A stretch of DNA of 64,000 nt from Eopsaltria australis. Lineage: Eukaryota > Chordata > Aves > Passeriformes > Petroicidae. How positions within the stretch are numbered: the first letter of the stretch is position 1; each line of letters begins with the position of its first letter. The notes beneath the pieces are model-generated. The model did no database searches and was not told the origin of the DNA. It saw only the letters and a list, made by a program, of their open reading frames with translations. Shown here piece after piece: positions 52,201-54,936 of this stretch. The position numbers and the translations under genes were made by a program. The DNA is taken from contig JAVTVJ010011652.1 of NCBI GenBank assembly GCA_034509425.1, positions 8,364,001 through 8,428,000 on the forward strand. The letters are read 5' to 3'.

Positions 52201-54895
52201 ACTTCCCACAGAGAGCTGGCCCCTGGAGAGAGCAAGTTCTGAGCACAGACCCTGCTGCAGACTCCCCTGTGGCTGCCTGCTGACCTTGCTCTATCGAACA
52301 CTGAGAAGTTGGAGACTGCAAGGTTGCAGCCTGCTAACAGGGAATTGAAACTCACTTACGAGCTGTTACAGCAGGATTTCACTGCTAGGAGATGGACCTG
52401 CTCTGCACAGACACCCTCAAGCACCTGCAAGGGTGTGCAAAACAGCAGGAAGTAGTTATCCAGCGGACAACACCCACGAGAGAGCAAGCATGTCTAGCTC
52501 AGTCCAGCTGCATTAAAATCCAGAAAACCCAATGCTGCCAAATGGCAACAGACATGGAGGACCAGGTCAGTGGAGGCAGAACGGGACACAGCAAGCAGGA
52601 CTCACTGCCAGAGGGGAGAGATGCCCTGCCAGAGCAGGAGTGAGACACCCAGCACGGGCATTCTCCATTAGCTCACTCCAGCATTGCCTCATCTGAGCAG
52701 TGCTGAGCACCTGCCCAGAGGGCAGAGGTGGGCACTCGATGCCAACACTCCCCCAGAACCCTGCACCCAGGTGCATGGAGAGCTGACGCCAAGGACCCTA
52801 TCAGGTTCTCTGAGAGGCAGAAAGGGCTAGTGCAGGCTATGCATAAACCTTCCCCCTACCCTGGGCACAGCAGAAAGGGGGATCCTGTCTCATAAACTGG
52901 GTCTGTGGGATGGCAACTCACAGCAGCCTGGTTGCCGCGCTGGGTAATAATCGTTTGTATGAGGATAATTATGGGGGAGAAAAGAAAACTCCTCTAAAGT
53001 GGTATCCTGCAGAGCTCTTGACGCTGCATGCTGGGTGCAGCCCTGGCAGCTGCCAGGCTGTCTGCAGTCAGTCCCTGCATGCAGTCCTCGCCTGCGGGGT
53101 CTCTGCCCATCTGCAGGAAAAGGGCACAGTCACACTCCAGGAGCTGCAACCAGCACAGCACACGGCCAGGAACCCTGTGTGTGACTGTCCTAGAACATAT
53201 CCTGCAGCTCTGCAGCCCAAGGAGGCACCAGCTCAACACTTCCCTGCACTGCAAGGGGGATGTGGGAGCAGCCTGGCCCCAGGGCCAGTCAGCTGTTGTG
53301 CCACTATGCTCTACTGCAGCTACTGGGATGGGGCACCTGCTGCTACTGAGTAGAGGGGACAGGTTGGGGACAGCCCTGCTCTCCTGCTGGGACTGGGTTC
53401 CTGCATGCCAGGAACCTGCTGCCAGCAGCAGGTTGGACACATTCAGCTCATGCTGCTCTCCCTGGGTGGGGGCCCCCGGCAGCCACAGAACCCCAGGCAG
53501 GCAGAGCTGCCCAGGCAGGCGCAGCAGCAGAGGCACCCCTCCTGCTCGGGGGAGCTCAGCAGGTGACACGGGACCTGCACAGCTGGCTGGACCATGACTG
53601 TGAGAGAAAGCCTTCCTTACAGGGGCCCAGCAAAGAGAGCCAGGGACACCTCCCAGCACCCATGAGCAAGGGATTTGATGAGCAGTGAGGTGCAGGCACA
53701 GGGGACTGGAGAGGATGGGTGAGCTGTGGATCACAATGGGAGATCAGCACGGCTGCAGGCTGGTCACACCGTGGAGGAGTCTCGAGAGGAGCTGGGGGAA
53801 TGGGACCTGATCCTAACACGATGTGCAGCACTCCCAGGACAGTTTCCTGGGGACAAAAGGGGGCCCAACAGGTAGGGGTTTGGGGTGACAGAAGCCCTCA
53901 GAGAACCCCTGTGGCTGCATACCTACCCTGTGACAAGTCATTGCTGCCATGGGGCTTGCAGACCCACATGCGGTCCATTCTGGGCTGCCCCAGCGCAAAT
54001 GCCCCCCCGGAGCACCCACTCCCTCGGGCACTGCTCTAACCGCAACCCCGCTCTGCATGCTTGCACAAAGACTGGCACACGCGGGTTCTCGCACATGCCG
54101 GACCCTTGCATGACCCTCACACAGAGAAAGGGTCACACACACGCACACCCTGCCCCAGCAGGCTCTCACACACACATTGCTGCCCACCTCGACGGGCTAT
54201 TGCACTTCCCTCAAGAAGGGGATGATGCACATAAACTCACATAAGAGGCCCTTGCACACCTGTCCCCTGGACGGGAACTTACAGACACACAACCCCCGGG
54301 CGGAGAGGAACACCGCATATCATCCATCCCACGAGGTTCTTGCACACGCACCTTTTAGGCGGCCGACCGTGGCCCCACGGGCATTTGCACACATACTGCC
54401 CTTAGCAGACACGGTGGACACTTGCACACACCCCAGACAGGCTGCTGCACACCCCCGCCACGGACAGCCTCTTGCACACGCATCCCCTGACGGGCTCCCG
54501 CACACACTCCTGACAGGCTCCTGAGCGCGTCTCGCACCCCCCGCGGGGTTCTTGCCCACGCGGGGCACTCGCTCCCCACGCGCTTTTGGATCCGCACCCT
54601 CGGACGAGTCCCCGGCCCCGGCGCCCCGCCGGGCTCCCGCACCCTCGCCGCCGCACGCCCAGCGGCGGCGGACAAAGCCCGGCGGTACTCACAGGCGCTC
54701 GGTGCCGCGGGGGATGCTCCGGGGCACGGCGCGCAGGGCCGAGCCGTGGCAGTCCACCGTGGTGCCGCTGCAGGCGCACAGCGGCGGGCAGGCGGCGGCG
54801 CGGCCCCGGCACAGCGCGGCGCACGCCAGCAGCCAGGCGGCGGCCCGCAGCCCCGCCGGGACCCCCGCCGGCCCCCCGGGGGTCGGGGCCGCCAT
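273..54895 (-). CDS. SLIT1: SLIT1, slit guidance ligand 1 (exons 1-28, C-terminus outside window)
   Basis: Secreted extracellular ligand of ROBO receptors that repels axons and migrating neurons. The 28 exons read in one frame as 991 residues plus 2 bases: signal peptide (about 1-35), D1 (36-267), D2 (about 268-491), an 8-residue microexon segment, D3 (about 500-724), D4 (about 725-918), EGF 1 and part of EGF 2. I assign SLIT1 rather than SLIT2 or SLIT3 because of paralogue-specific stretches such as [33 protein letters not shown] and [13 protein letters not shown]. In the family D2 binds the first Ig domain of ROBO and D4 mediates dimerisation. The start ATG (54895-54893) has a strong context (G at -3, G at +4) and opens a signal peptide. 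All introns are GT-AG. I see no frameshift or premature stop, so the gene looks intact. The remaining EGF repeats, laminin G domain and cystine knot should lie beyond position 1. Exon limits are given in separate entries. Confidence 0.97.
582..706 (-). CDS. SLIT1: SLIT1 exon 27: EGF repeat 1
   Basis: 125 nt, residues 918-959, with [20 protein letters not shown] and [20 protein letters not shown], the Cys spacing of an EGF module. Acceptor CCCACAG|GC (phase 1). Donor AAG|GTACCC, the only phase-0 junction in the window. Confidence 0.95.
707..1038 (-). other. SLIT1: SLIT1 intron 26
   Basis: 332 nt, phase 1. Read-through from exon 26 gives a Cys-containing tail of about 47 residues (starting [10 protein letters not shown]) before a stop. 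No other feature seen. Confidence 0.9.
1039..1202 (-). CDS. SLIT1: SLIT1 exon 26: D4 C-cap (LRRCT 4)
   Basis: 164 nt, residues 863-918, with [40 protein letters not shown] and [11 protein letters not shown]. All cap Cys are present, but the usual CDC motif reads CSC. Acceptor CATGCAG|A, donor G|GTGAGAGG, phase 1. D4 is the dimerisation domain in SLIT proteins. Confidence 0.96.
1203..2732 (-). other. SLIT1: SLIT1 intron 25
   Basis: 1,530 nt, donor GTGAGTATC, acceptor CATGCAG. It is GC-rich unique sequence. Several overlapping chance ORFs occur on both strands without recognisable domains. Confidence 0.9.
2733..2804 (-). CDS. SLIT1: SLIT1 exon 25: D4 LRR 4
   Basis: 72 nt, residues 839-863, reading [20 protein letters not shown]. 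Acceptor CTGCAG|G, donor CT|GTGAGTATC, phases 2 and 2. Confidence 0.96.
3093..3164 (-). CDS. SLIT1: SLIT1 exon 24: D4 LRR 3
   Basis: 72 nt, residues 815-839, reading [20 protein letters not shown]. Acceptor TTCTGCAG|G, donor CT|GTAAGTAC, phases 2 and 2. Confidence 0.96.
3392..3463 (-). CDS. SLIT1: SLIT1 exon 23: D4 LRR 2
   Basis: 72 nt, residues 791-815, reading [20 protein letters not shown]. It carries NSS and NMS, which are potential N-glycosylation sequons. Acceptor TTTTCCAG|C, donor CT|GTAAGTGCG, phases 2 and 2. Confidence 0.96.
3845..3913 (-). CDS. SLIT1: SLIT1 exon 22: D4 LRR 1
   Basis: 69 nt (23-residue repeat), residues 768-791, reading [20 protein letters not shown]. Acceptor CTTGCAG|C. 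Donor GT|GTAAGTAGC, phases 2 and 2. The GTGT at the junction offers two GTs; the one leaving GT in the exon keeps frame with exon 23. Confidence 0.95.
3914..4999 (-). other. SLIT1: SLIT1 intron 21
   Basis: 1,086 nt (362 codons exactly), phase 2. Apart from the TGA made by the donor itself, the SLIT1 frame is open through the whole intron into exon 22. It contains the compound microsatellite at 4326-4358. No sign of protein conservation was recognised in the open frame, which even reads through the microsatellite, so chance openness is likely. Confidence 0.9.
4326..4358. repeat. Compound (AT)n(GT)n microsatellite
   Basis: Eight AT units followed by about eight GT units in intron 21. Purine-pyrimidine alternation gives Z-DNA potential. 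It is likely length-polymorphic. Confidence 0.95.
5000..5132 (-). CDS. SLIT1: SLIT1 exon 21: D4 LRRNT
   Basis: 133 nt, residues 724-768. Starts [20 protein letters not shown], then [20 protein letters not shown] and VTE. Acceptor GGTGCAG|GT (phase 1), chosen because it keeps frame and matches the human linker length. Donor CT|GTGAGTAGT (phase 2). Confidence 0.95.
5133..6186 (-). other. SLIT1: SLIT1 intron 20
   Basis: 1,054 nt, donor GTAACTC, acceptor GGTGCAG. It contains an A/T tract at 5695-5760, including seven A at 5741-5747 and ATATATAAAAAG, in an otherwise GC-rich intron. No exon seen. Confidence 0.9.
6187..6353 (-). CDS. SLIT1: SLIT1 exon 20: D3 C-cap (LRRCT 3)
   Basis: 167 nt, residues 668-724, with [40 protein letters not shown] and PDFRCEEG. 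Acceptor TGTGCAG|G. Donor G|GTAACTC, a weaker site than most here, phase 1. It is three nt longer than the other C-cap exons. Confidence 0.96.
6471..6614 (-). CDS. SLIT1: SLIT1 exon 19: D3 LRRs 4 and 5
   Basis: 144 nt, residues 620-668, containing [20 protein letters not shown] and [20 protein letters not shown]. Acceptor CTGCAG|G. The donor is the unusual CT|GTATGTCC, the only phase-2 donor here that does not create an immediate stop when read through. The following 117-nt intron is open in frame (see findings). Confidence 0.95.
6874..7017 (-). CDS. SLIT1: SLIT1 exon 18: D3 LRRs 2 and 3
   Basis: 144 nt, residues 572-620, containing [20 protein letters not shown] and [20 protein letters not shown]. 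Acceptor TTCACAG|C, donor CT|GTGAGTCCC, phases 2 and 2. Confidence 0.96.
7243..7317 (-). CDS. SLIT1: SLIT1 exon 17: D3 LRR 1
   Basis: 75 nt (25-residue repeat, as in mammals), residues 547-572, reading [20 protein letters not shown]. Acceptor CTCCAG|G, donor AT|GTGAGTATTG, phases 2 and 2. Confidence 0.96.
7453..7597 (-). CDS. SLIT1: SLIT1 exon 16: D3 LRRNT
   Basis: 145 nt, residues 499-547, with [38 protein letters not shown] and RIPQSTAEL. Four Cys of an N-cap are present. Acceptor CACACAG|GG (phase 1), donor CT|GTAAGTCTCC (phase 2). [13 protein letters not shown] is a good SLIT1 discriminator. Confidence 0.96.
7598..8008 (-). other. SLIT1: SLIT1 intron 15
   Basis: 411 nt, phase 1 (donor G|GTGAGCGG, acceptor CACACAG). 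Read-through gives roughly 75 residues and then a stop. No other feature seen. Confidence 0.9.
8009..8032 (-). CDS. SLIT1: SLIT1 exon 15: 24-nt microexon
   Basis: 24 nt, residues 491-499, AKEQYFIPG across both junctions. Acceptor is a strong T-run then CCACAG|CC. Donor G|GTGAGCGG, phase 1 on both sides, so skipping keeps the frame. The equivalent microexon of SLIT2 is known to be alternatively spliced, so optional inclusion here is plausible but not shown by the sequence. Confidence 0.94.
8138..8301 (-). CDS. SLIT1: SLIT1 exon 14: D2 C-cap (LRRCT 2)
   Basis: 164 nt, residues 436-491. It contains [20 protein letters not shown] and the basic run [20 protein letters not shown], which corresponds to a heparan-sulfate-binding surface in SLIT D2. 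Acceptor GGCACAG|G lies inside a 24-bp tandem repeat (see 8306-8377). Donor G|GTGAGAGC, phase 1. Confidence 0.96.
8306..8377. repeat. 24-bp tandem repeat, 3 copies, abutting exon 14 acceptor
   Basis: Units at 8306-8329, 8330-8353 and 8354-8377 share the core CCAGGGACAGTGGGTGACAC; the third is the most diverged. In gene sense the array makes up the last half of the 144-nt intron 13 and supplies the pyrimidine tract (GCTGTCCCTGGCACAG) of the exon 14 acceptor. The neighbouring unit holds a near copy, ACTGTCCCTGGCAG, a possible decoy acceptor. Confidence 0.85.
8446..8589 (-). CDS. SLIT1: SLIT1 exon 13: D2 LRRs 4 and 5
   Basis: 144 nt, a fused pair of 72-nt modules, residues 388-436. It contains [20 protein letters not shown] and [19 protein letters not shown]. 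Acceptor TGCCAG|G, donor CT|GTGAGTGTCC, phases 2 and 2. The same double-module size occurs in exons 18 and 19 of D3. Confidence 0.96.
8712..8783 (-). CDS. SLIT1: SLIT1 exon 12: D2 LRR 3
   Basis: 72 nt, residues 364-388, reading [20 protein letters not shown]. Acceptor TTCCCAG|G, donor CT|GTAAGGC, phases 2 and 2. Confidence 0.96.
8886..8957 (-). CDS. SLIT1: SLIT1 exon 11: D2 LRR 2
   Basis: 72 nt, residues 340-364, reading [20 protein letters not shown]. Acceptor TTTCAG|A, donor CT|GTAAGTG, phases 2 and 2. Confidence 0.96.
9215..9286 (-). CDS. SLIT1: SLIT1 exon 10: D2 LRR 1
   Basis: 72 nt, residues 316-340, reading [20 protein letters not shown]. Acceptor TTTGCAG|A, donor AT|GTAAGTGC, phases 2 and 2. 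The concave face of this and the next repeats forms the ROBO Ig1 contact in the family. Confidence 0.96.
9287..9789 (-). other. SLIT1: SLIT1 intron 9
   Basis: 503 nt. A short AT-rich patch at 9592-9655 (ATAATTGGATTC, ATTTTTAATGCAGC) contrasts with the GC-rich rest. No exon seen. Confidence 0.9.
9790..9937 (-). CDS. SLIT1: SLIT1 exon 9: D1-D2 linker and D2 LRRNT
   Basis: 148 nt, residues 267-316. Starts [20 protein letters not shown], then [14 protein letters not shown] and [11 protein letters not shown]. Two upstream AGs were considered. CTGGCAG|GA was chosen because it restores phase 1 and gives the same linker length as human SLIT1. The nearer CTCTGCAG|C would break the frame. Donor AT|GTGAGTATG, phase 2. 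D2 is the ROBO-binding domain in SLIT proteins. Confidence 0.93.
9938..10317 (-). other. SLIT1: SLIT1 intron 8
   Basis: 380 nt, phase 1. Read-through from exon 8 gives a tail of nearly 70 residues before a stop. No other feature seen. Confidence 0.9.
10318..10481 (-). CDS. SLIT1: SLIT1 exon 8: D1 C-cap (LRRCT 1)
   Basis: 164 nt, residues 212-267. It contains [19 protein letters not shown], then FTQCSAP and EFSCSG, giving the four Cys of an LRRCT cap. Acceptor CTGCAG|C (phase 2), donor G|GTGAGGGG (phase 1). This 164-nt size recurs for the D2 and D4 caps (exons 14 and 26), a sign of domain duplication. Confidence 0.96.
10482..10789 (-). other. SLIT1: SLIT1 intron 7
   Basis: 308 nt, donor GTGAGTGCC, acceptor CTGCAG. 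It contains a short (CCA)n run at 10758-10773. Nothing else seen. Confidence 0.9.
10790..10861 (-). CDS. SLIT1: SLIT1 exon 7: D1 LRR 6
   Basis: 72 nt, residues 188-212, containing [20 protein letters not shown]. Acceptor CTGCAG|G, donor TT|GTGAGTGCC. The split codon becomes TTC (Phe) with exon 8, giving the RTF-RLHSN junction known from SLIT1. Confidence 0.96.
10862..11252 (-). other. SLIT1: SLIT1 intron 6
   Basis: 391 nt, donor GTAAGTGAC, acceptor CTGCAG. No other feature seen. Confidence 0.9.
11253..11324 (-). CDS. SLIT1: SLIT1 exon 6: D1 LRR 5
   Basis: 72 nt, residues 164-188, reading [20 protein letters not shown]. Acceptor CTGCAG|G, donor CT|GTAAGTGAC, phases 2 and 2. The Cys in ISCIE is shared with the mammalian protein. 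Confidence 0.96.
11466..11537 (-). CDS. SLIT1: SLIT1 exon 5: D1 LRR 4
   Basis: 72 nt, residues 140-164, reading [20 protein letters not shown]. Acceptor CTGCAG|G, donor TT|GTGAGTCC, phases 2 and 2. From here to exon 28 the gene is compact, with 24 exons in about 11.3 kb. Confidence 0.96.
11835..11965. promoter_or_regulatory. Candidate element in intron 4 next to exon 5
   Basis: About 300-430 bp upstream of exon 5 in gene sense. It contains TATAATTACAG (11845), TGGTAATTACACTTAGTGG (11873) and an exact inverted repeat ATAATG-GGGT-CATTAT (11941-11956). The proximity to exon 5 and the paired TAAT cores suggest a regulatory site. Confidence 0.28.
13054..13107. repeat. 18-bp tandem repeat, 3 copies
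   Basis: Three adjacent units built on CTGCCTGCCCTGT (13054-13071, 13072-13089, 13090-13107) with a few substitutions each. It lies in intron 4. Confidence 0.7.
13393..13677 (+). mobile_element. CR1 LINE, 3' end fragment
   Basis: The plus strand carries the familiar avian CR1 3' end: the block starting TTTTTTACATGGGTAGACAG, the central ACTGGAACAGGCTGACC and GAAGTGTTCAAGG blocks, CTAGATGATCTTCAAGGTC, and the terminal TATGATTCTATGAA. It is about 285 bp, 5' truncated, and diverged from the consensus as I remember it. It lies in intron 4 antisense to SLIT1. CR1 is the dominant retrotransposon of birds, so it also supports the host assignment. Confidence 0.88.
15040..15760. promoter_or_regulatory. 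CpG island inside intron 4 (15 kb)
   Basis: About 700 bp of CpG-dense sequence, interrupted by an AT-rich core at 15410-15480 with GGCTAATCCTGACTT (15434) and TTTAACCTGATTGAG (15456). The plus strand carries an excellent 5' splice site, CCAG|GTGAGTGAC, with the exon side ending at 15800. That arrangement fits the first exon of an RNA antisense to SLIT1. An antisense lncRNA (SLIT1-AS1) is annotated in human, but homology is not shown here. Confidence 0.5.
17488..17572. promoter_or_regulatory. Candidate homeodomain/ONECUT-like element in intron 4
   Basis: A dense run of motifs: CAACAATTACG (17498), TAAATCGATGGGATATAATT (17517), GGACTATTAAGATCTCATTA (17537). ATCGAT fits CUT/ONECUT factors and ATTA cores fit homeodomains. 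The block is an AT-rich island in GC-rich intron. Function is inferred. Confidence 0.28.
23420..23590. promoter_or_regulatory. Candidate homeodomain-rich element in intron 4
   Basis: 170 bp with repeated TAAT/ATTA cores: CTTAATTAACTT (23431), AATAACTAATTAG (23461), CCTAATTAAATATTATAG (23511), ACATATTACATATGTAAAA (23552). Nearby DNA is far more GC-rich. It is a candidate enhancer with clustered homeodomain sites, by motif content only. Confidence 0.3.
25790..26165. promoter_or_regulatory. CpG island inside intron 4 (26 kb)
   Basis: A CpG-dense block with CACCGCGGGGCGAGCGGCCG-like sequence, clearly distinct from the CpG-poor intron around it. CpG islands inside long introns are often alternative promoters or regulated enhancers. 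On the minus strand it contains the 55-codon frame described at 25981-26147. Confidence 0.55.
25981..26147 (-). other. Candidate alternative SLIT1 first exon encoding a signal peptide
   Basis: On the minus strand an ATG at 26147 with A at -3 opens 55 codons plus 2 bases, followed by the donor CC|GTGAGC (intron starting 25980). The peptide begins [15 protein letters not shown] and continues [20 protein letters not shown], so a short basic n-region precedes a hydrophobic core and a small-residue c-region, as in a signal peptide. The donor is phase 2, the phase needed to join SLIT1 exon 5, where the split codon would be CCG. Such a transcript would encode secreted SLIT1 lacking the D1 N-cap and LRRs 1-3. 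It could also be a chance ORF in a CpG island: unspliced it stops at once (CCG TGA). Confidence 0.3.
26255..26480. promoter_or_regulatory. Candidate element upstream of the 26-kb CpG island
   Basis: An AT-rich block with ACCTTATCAATAATTCAC (26290), ACGATAACGTTCG (26317), CAATCGCTATTGTTAATG (26380) and GATAAATATTTAAC (26428). It sits immediately upstream, in minus-strand sense, of a CpG island with a signal-peptide-like ORF, so it could be part of an internal promoter. Confidence 0.3.
28240..28292. repeat. Polypyrimidine/poly-T tract
   Basis: A T- and C-rich tract ending in 26 uninterrupted T at 28267-28292. On the minus strand it would be a poly-A, but no retrocopy with coding similarity is recognised next to it, so I treat it as a simple repeat. 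Confidence 0.85.
29268..29395. promoter_or_regulatory. Candidate enhancer in intron 4
   Basis: A low-CpG, AT-rich block flanked by GC-rich DNA. It has ATGATATCA (29281), a GATTGGCATTAATTATCC stretch (29321) and TATCGTTATTGTAG (29366, with the SOX-like core ATTGT). It looks like a conserved noncoding element by composition. Confidence 0.3.
31544..31580. repeat. Poly-A and (AAAG)n simple repeat
   Basis: Sixteen A at 31544-31559, followed by CCATAAAGAAAGAAAGAAAA. No associated element is recognised. Confidence 0.8.
39900..40180. promoter_or_regulatory. Candidate enhancer in intron 4, near exon 4
   Basis: An AT-rich block with homeodomain-type GATAATTAATTGA (40095), two CAGCTG E-boxes (40070 and 40121), TTTGGCGCC (40145, E2F-like) and GCTGGCGCCACG (40049). 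The combination of proneural-type E-boxes, homeodomain cores and an E2F-like site would fit a neural progenitor enhancer. It is inferred from motifs; conservation was not testable here. Confidence 0.33.
41478..41549 (-). CDS. SLIT1: SLIT1 exon 4: D1 LRR 3
   Basis: 72 nt, residues 116-140, reading [20 protein letters not shown]. Acceptor CTGCAG|A, donor CT|GTGAGTACC, phases 2 and 2. It is the last exon before the 30-kb intron 4 that splits domain D1. Confidence 0.96.
41550..42188 (-). other. SLIT1: SLIT1 intron 3
   Basis: A 639-nt intron. An AT-rich patch at 41740-41900 contains TGTAATTACA (41754) and a donor-like ACATT|GTGAGTAG on the minus strand, but no acceptor in a suitable position, so I do not call an exon there. 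Confidence 0.9.
42189..42260 (-). CDS. SLIT1: SLIT1 exon 3: D1 LRR 2
   Basis: 72 nt, residues 92-116, reading [20 protein letters not shown]. Acceptor CTGCAG|G, donor CT|GTGAGTGC, phases 2 and 2. It carries a standard LxxNxI repeat on the concave-face scaffold of D1. Confidence 0.96.
42261..42552 (-). other. SLIT1: SLIT1 intron 2
   Basis: A 292-nt intron with donor GTGAGTTCC and acceptor CTGCAG. Nothing else is recognised in it. Confidence 0.9.
42553..42624 (-). CDS. SLIT1: SLIT1 exon 2: D1 LRR 1
   Basis: A 72-nt module (residues 68-92) reading [20 protein letters not shown], one 24-residue leucine-rich repeat. The acceptor is CTGCAG|G and the donor CT|GTGAGTTCC, phase 2 on both sides. This exon follows the 12-kb intron 1. 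Confidence 0.96.
44150..44285. promoter_or_regulatory. Candidate conserved enhancer in intron 1
   Basis: A 135-bp stretch, more AT-rich than its surroundings, with GCCATTGTC (44157), ATAATGGC (44181), GCCATTAT (44205) and GCCATTATC (44260), plus GTAATTAC (44219) and an AGCGCTATTCAGCGC near-palindrome (44227). CCATTGT resembles a SOX core, and TAAT/TAATTA cores fit homeodomain or POU factors. The motif density suggests a neural enhancer. This is inferred from base composition and motifs only. Confidence 0.35.
54055..54540. repeat. Degenerate TTGCAC-core array at the start of intron 1
   Basis: A GC-rich, imperfect tandem array directly downstream (in gene sense) of exon 1. The core TTGCAC recurs at 54061, 54200, 54252, 54340, 54385, 54422 and 54472, with variants (CTGCAC, CCGCAC, TCGCAC) near 54445, 54499 and 54532. 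Spacing tightens to 24-37 bp after 54385. Many units are separated by GACGGGCT or GACAGGCT. The block at 54130-54177 is also a (CA)-rich simple repeat. On the transcribed strand it is G/T-rich. Confidence 0.55.
54693..54895 (-). CDS. SLIT1: SLIT1 exon 1: signal peptide and D1 LRRNT
   Basis: Coding part is 203 nt, residues 1-67 plus CT of a split Leu. The hydrophobic core [12 protein letters not shown] is followed by small residues, so signal cleavage is likely just before Cys36. The N-cap then follows ([16 protein letters not shown], four Cys in the LRRNT pattern) and ends at the conserved TERL. The donor is CT|GTGAGTACC, phase 2. The codons are very GC-rich because the exon sits inside the promoter CpG island. 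Any 5' UTR upstream of 54895 is not delimited. Confidence 0.96.
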
Positions 54896-54912
54896 GGCAG
54901 CGGGCAGTGGGG

Positions 54913-54936
54913 TCAGGCGGTGCGGCCGCTGCGCAT
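54913..54936 (-). other. Possible upstream ORF in the SLIT1 5' leader
   Basis: An ATG at 54936-54934 opens a 7-codon frame, MRSGRTA, ending with TGA at 54915-54913, 17 nt before the SLIT1 start codon. G at -3 gives a moderate initiation context. It is an uORF only if transcription starts above 54936, which the sequence alone does not show. Confidence 0.35.

Larger units (their letters stand above)
42625..54692 (-). other. SLIT1: SLIT1 intron 1 (12.1 kb)
   Basis: No exon of another gene is recognised. It starts with the TTGCAC array and holds a compact AT-rich candidate regulatory block at 44140-44290. The long ORFs inside (for example the 246-codon frame at 52994-53734) have no recognisable domain and look like products of low stop-codon density. 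Donor CT|GTGAGTACC at 54692, acceptor CTGCAG at 42625. Confidence 0.9.

Noticed and set aside
52994..53734. 246-codon minus-strand open frame in intron 1
   Set aside because: No recognisable protein features beyond Leu/Ser/Cys-rich chance sequence.
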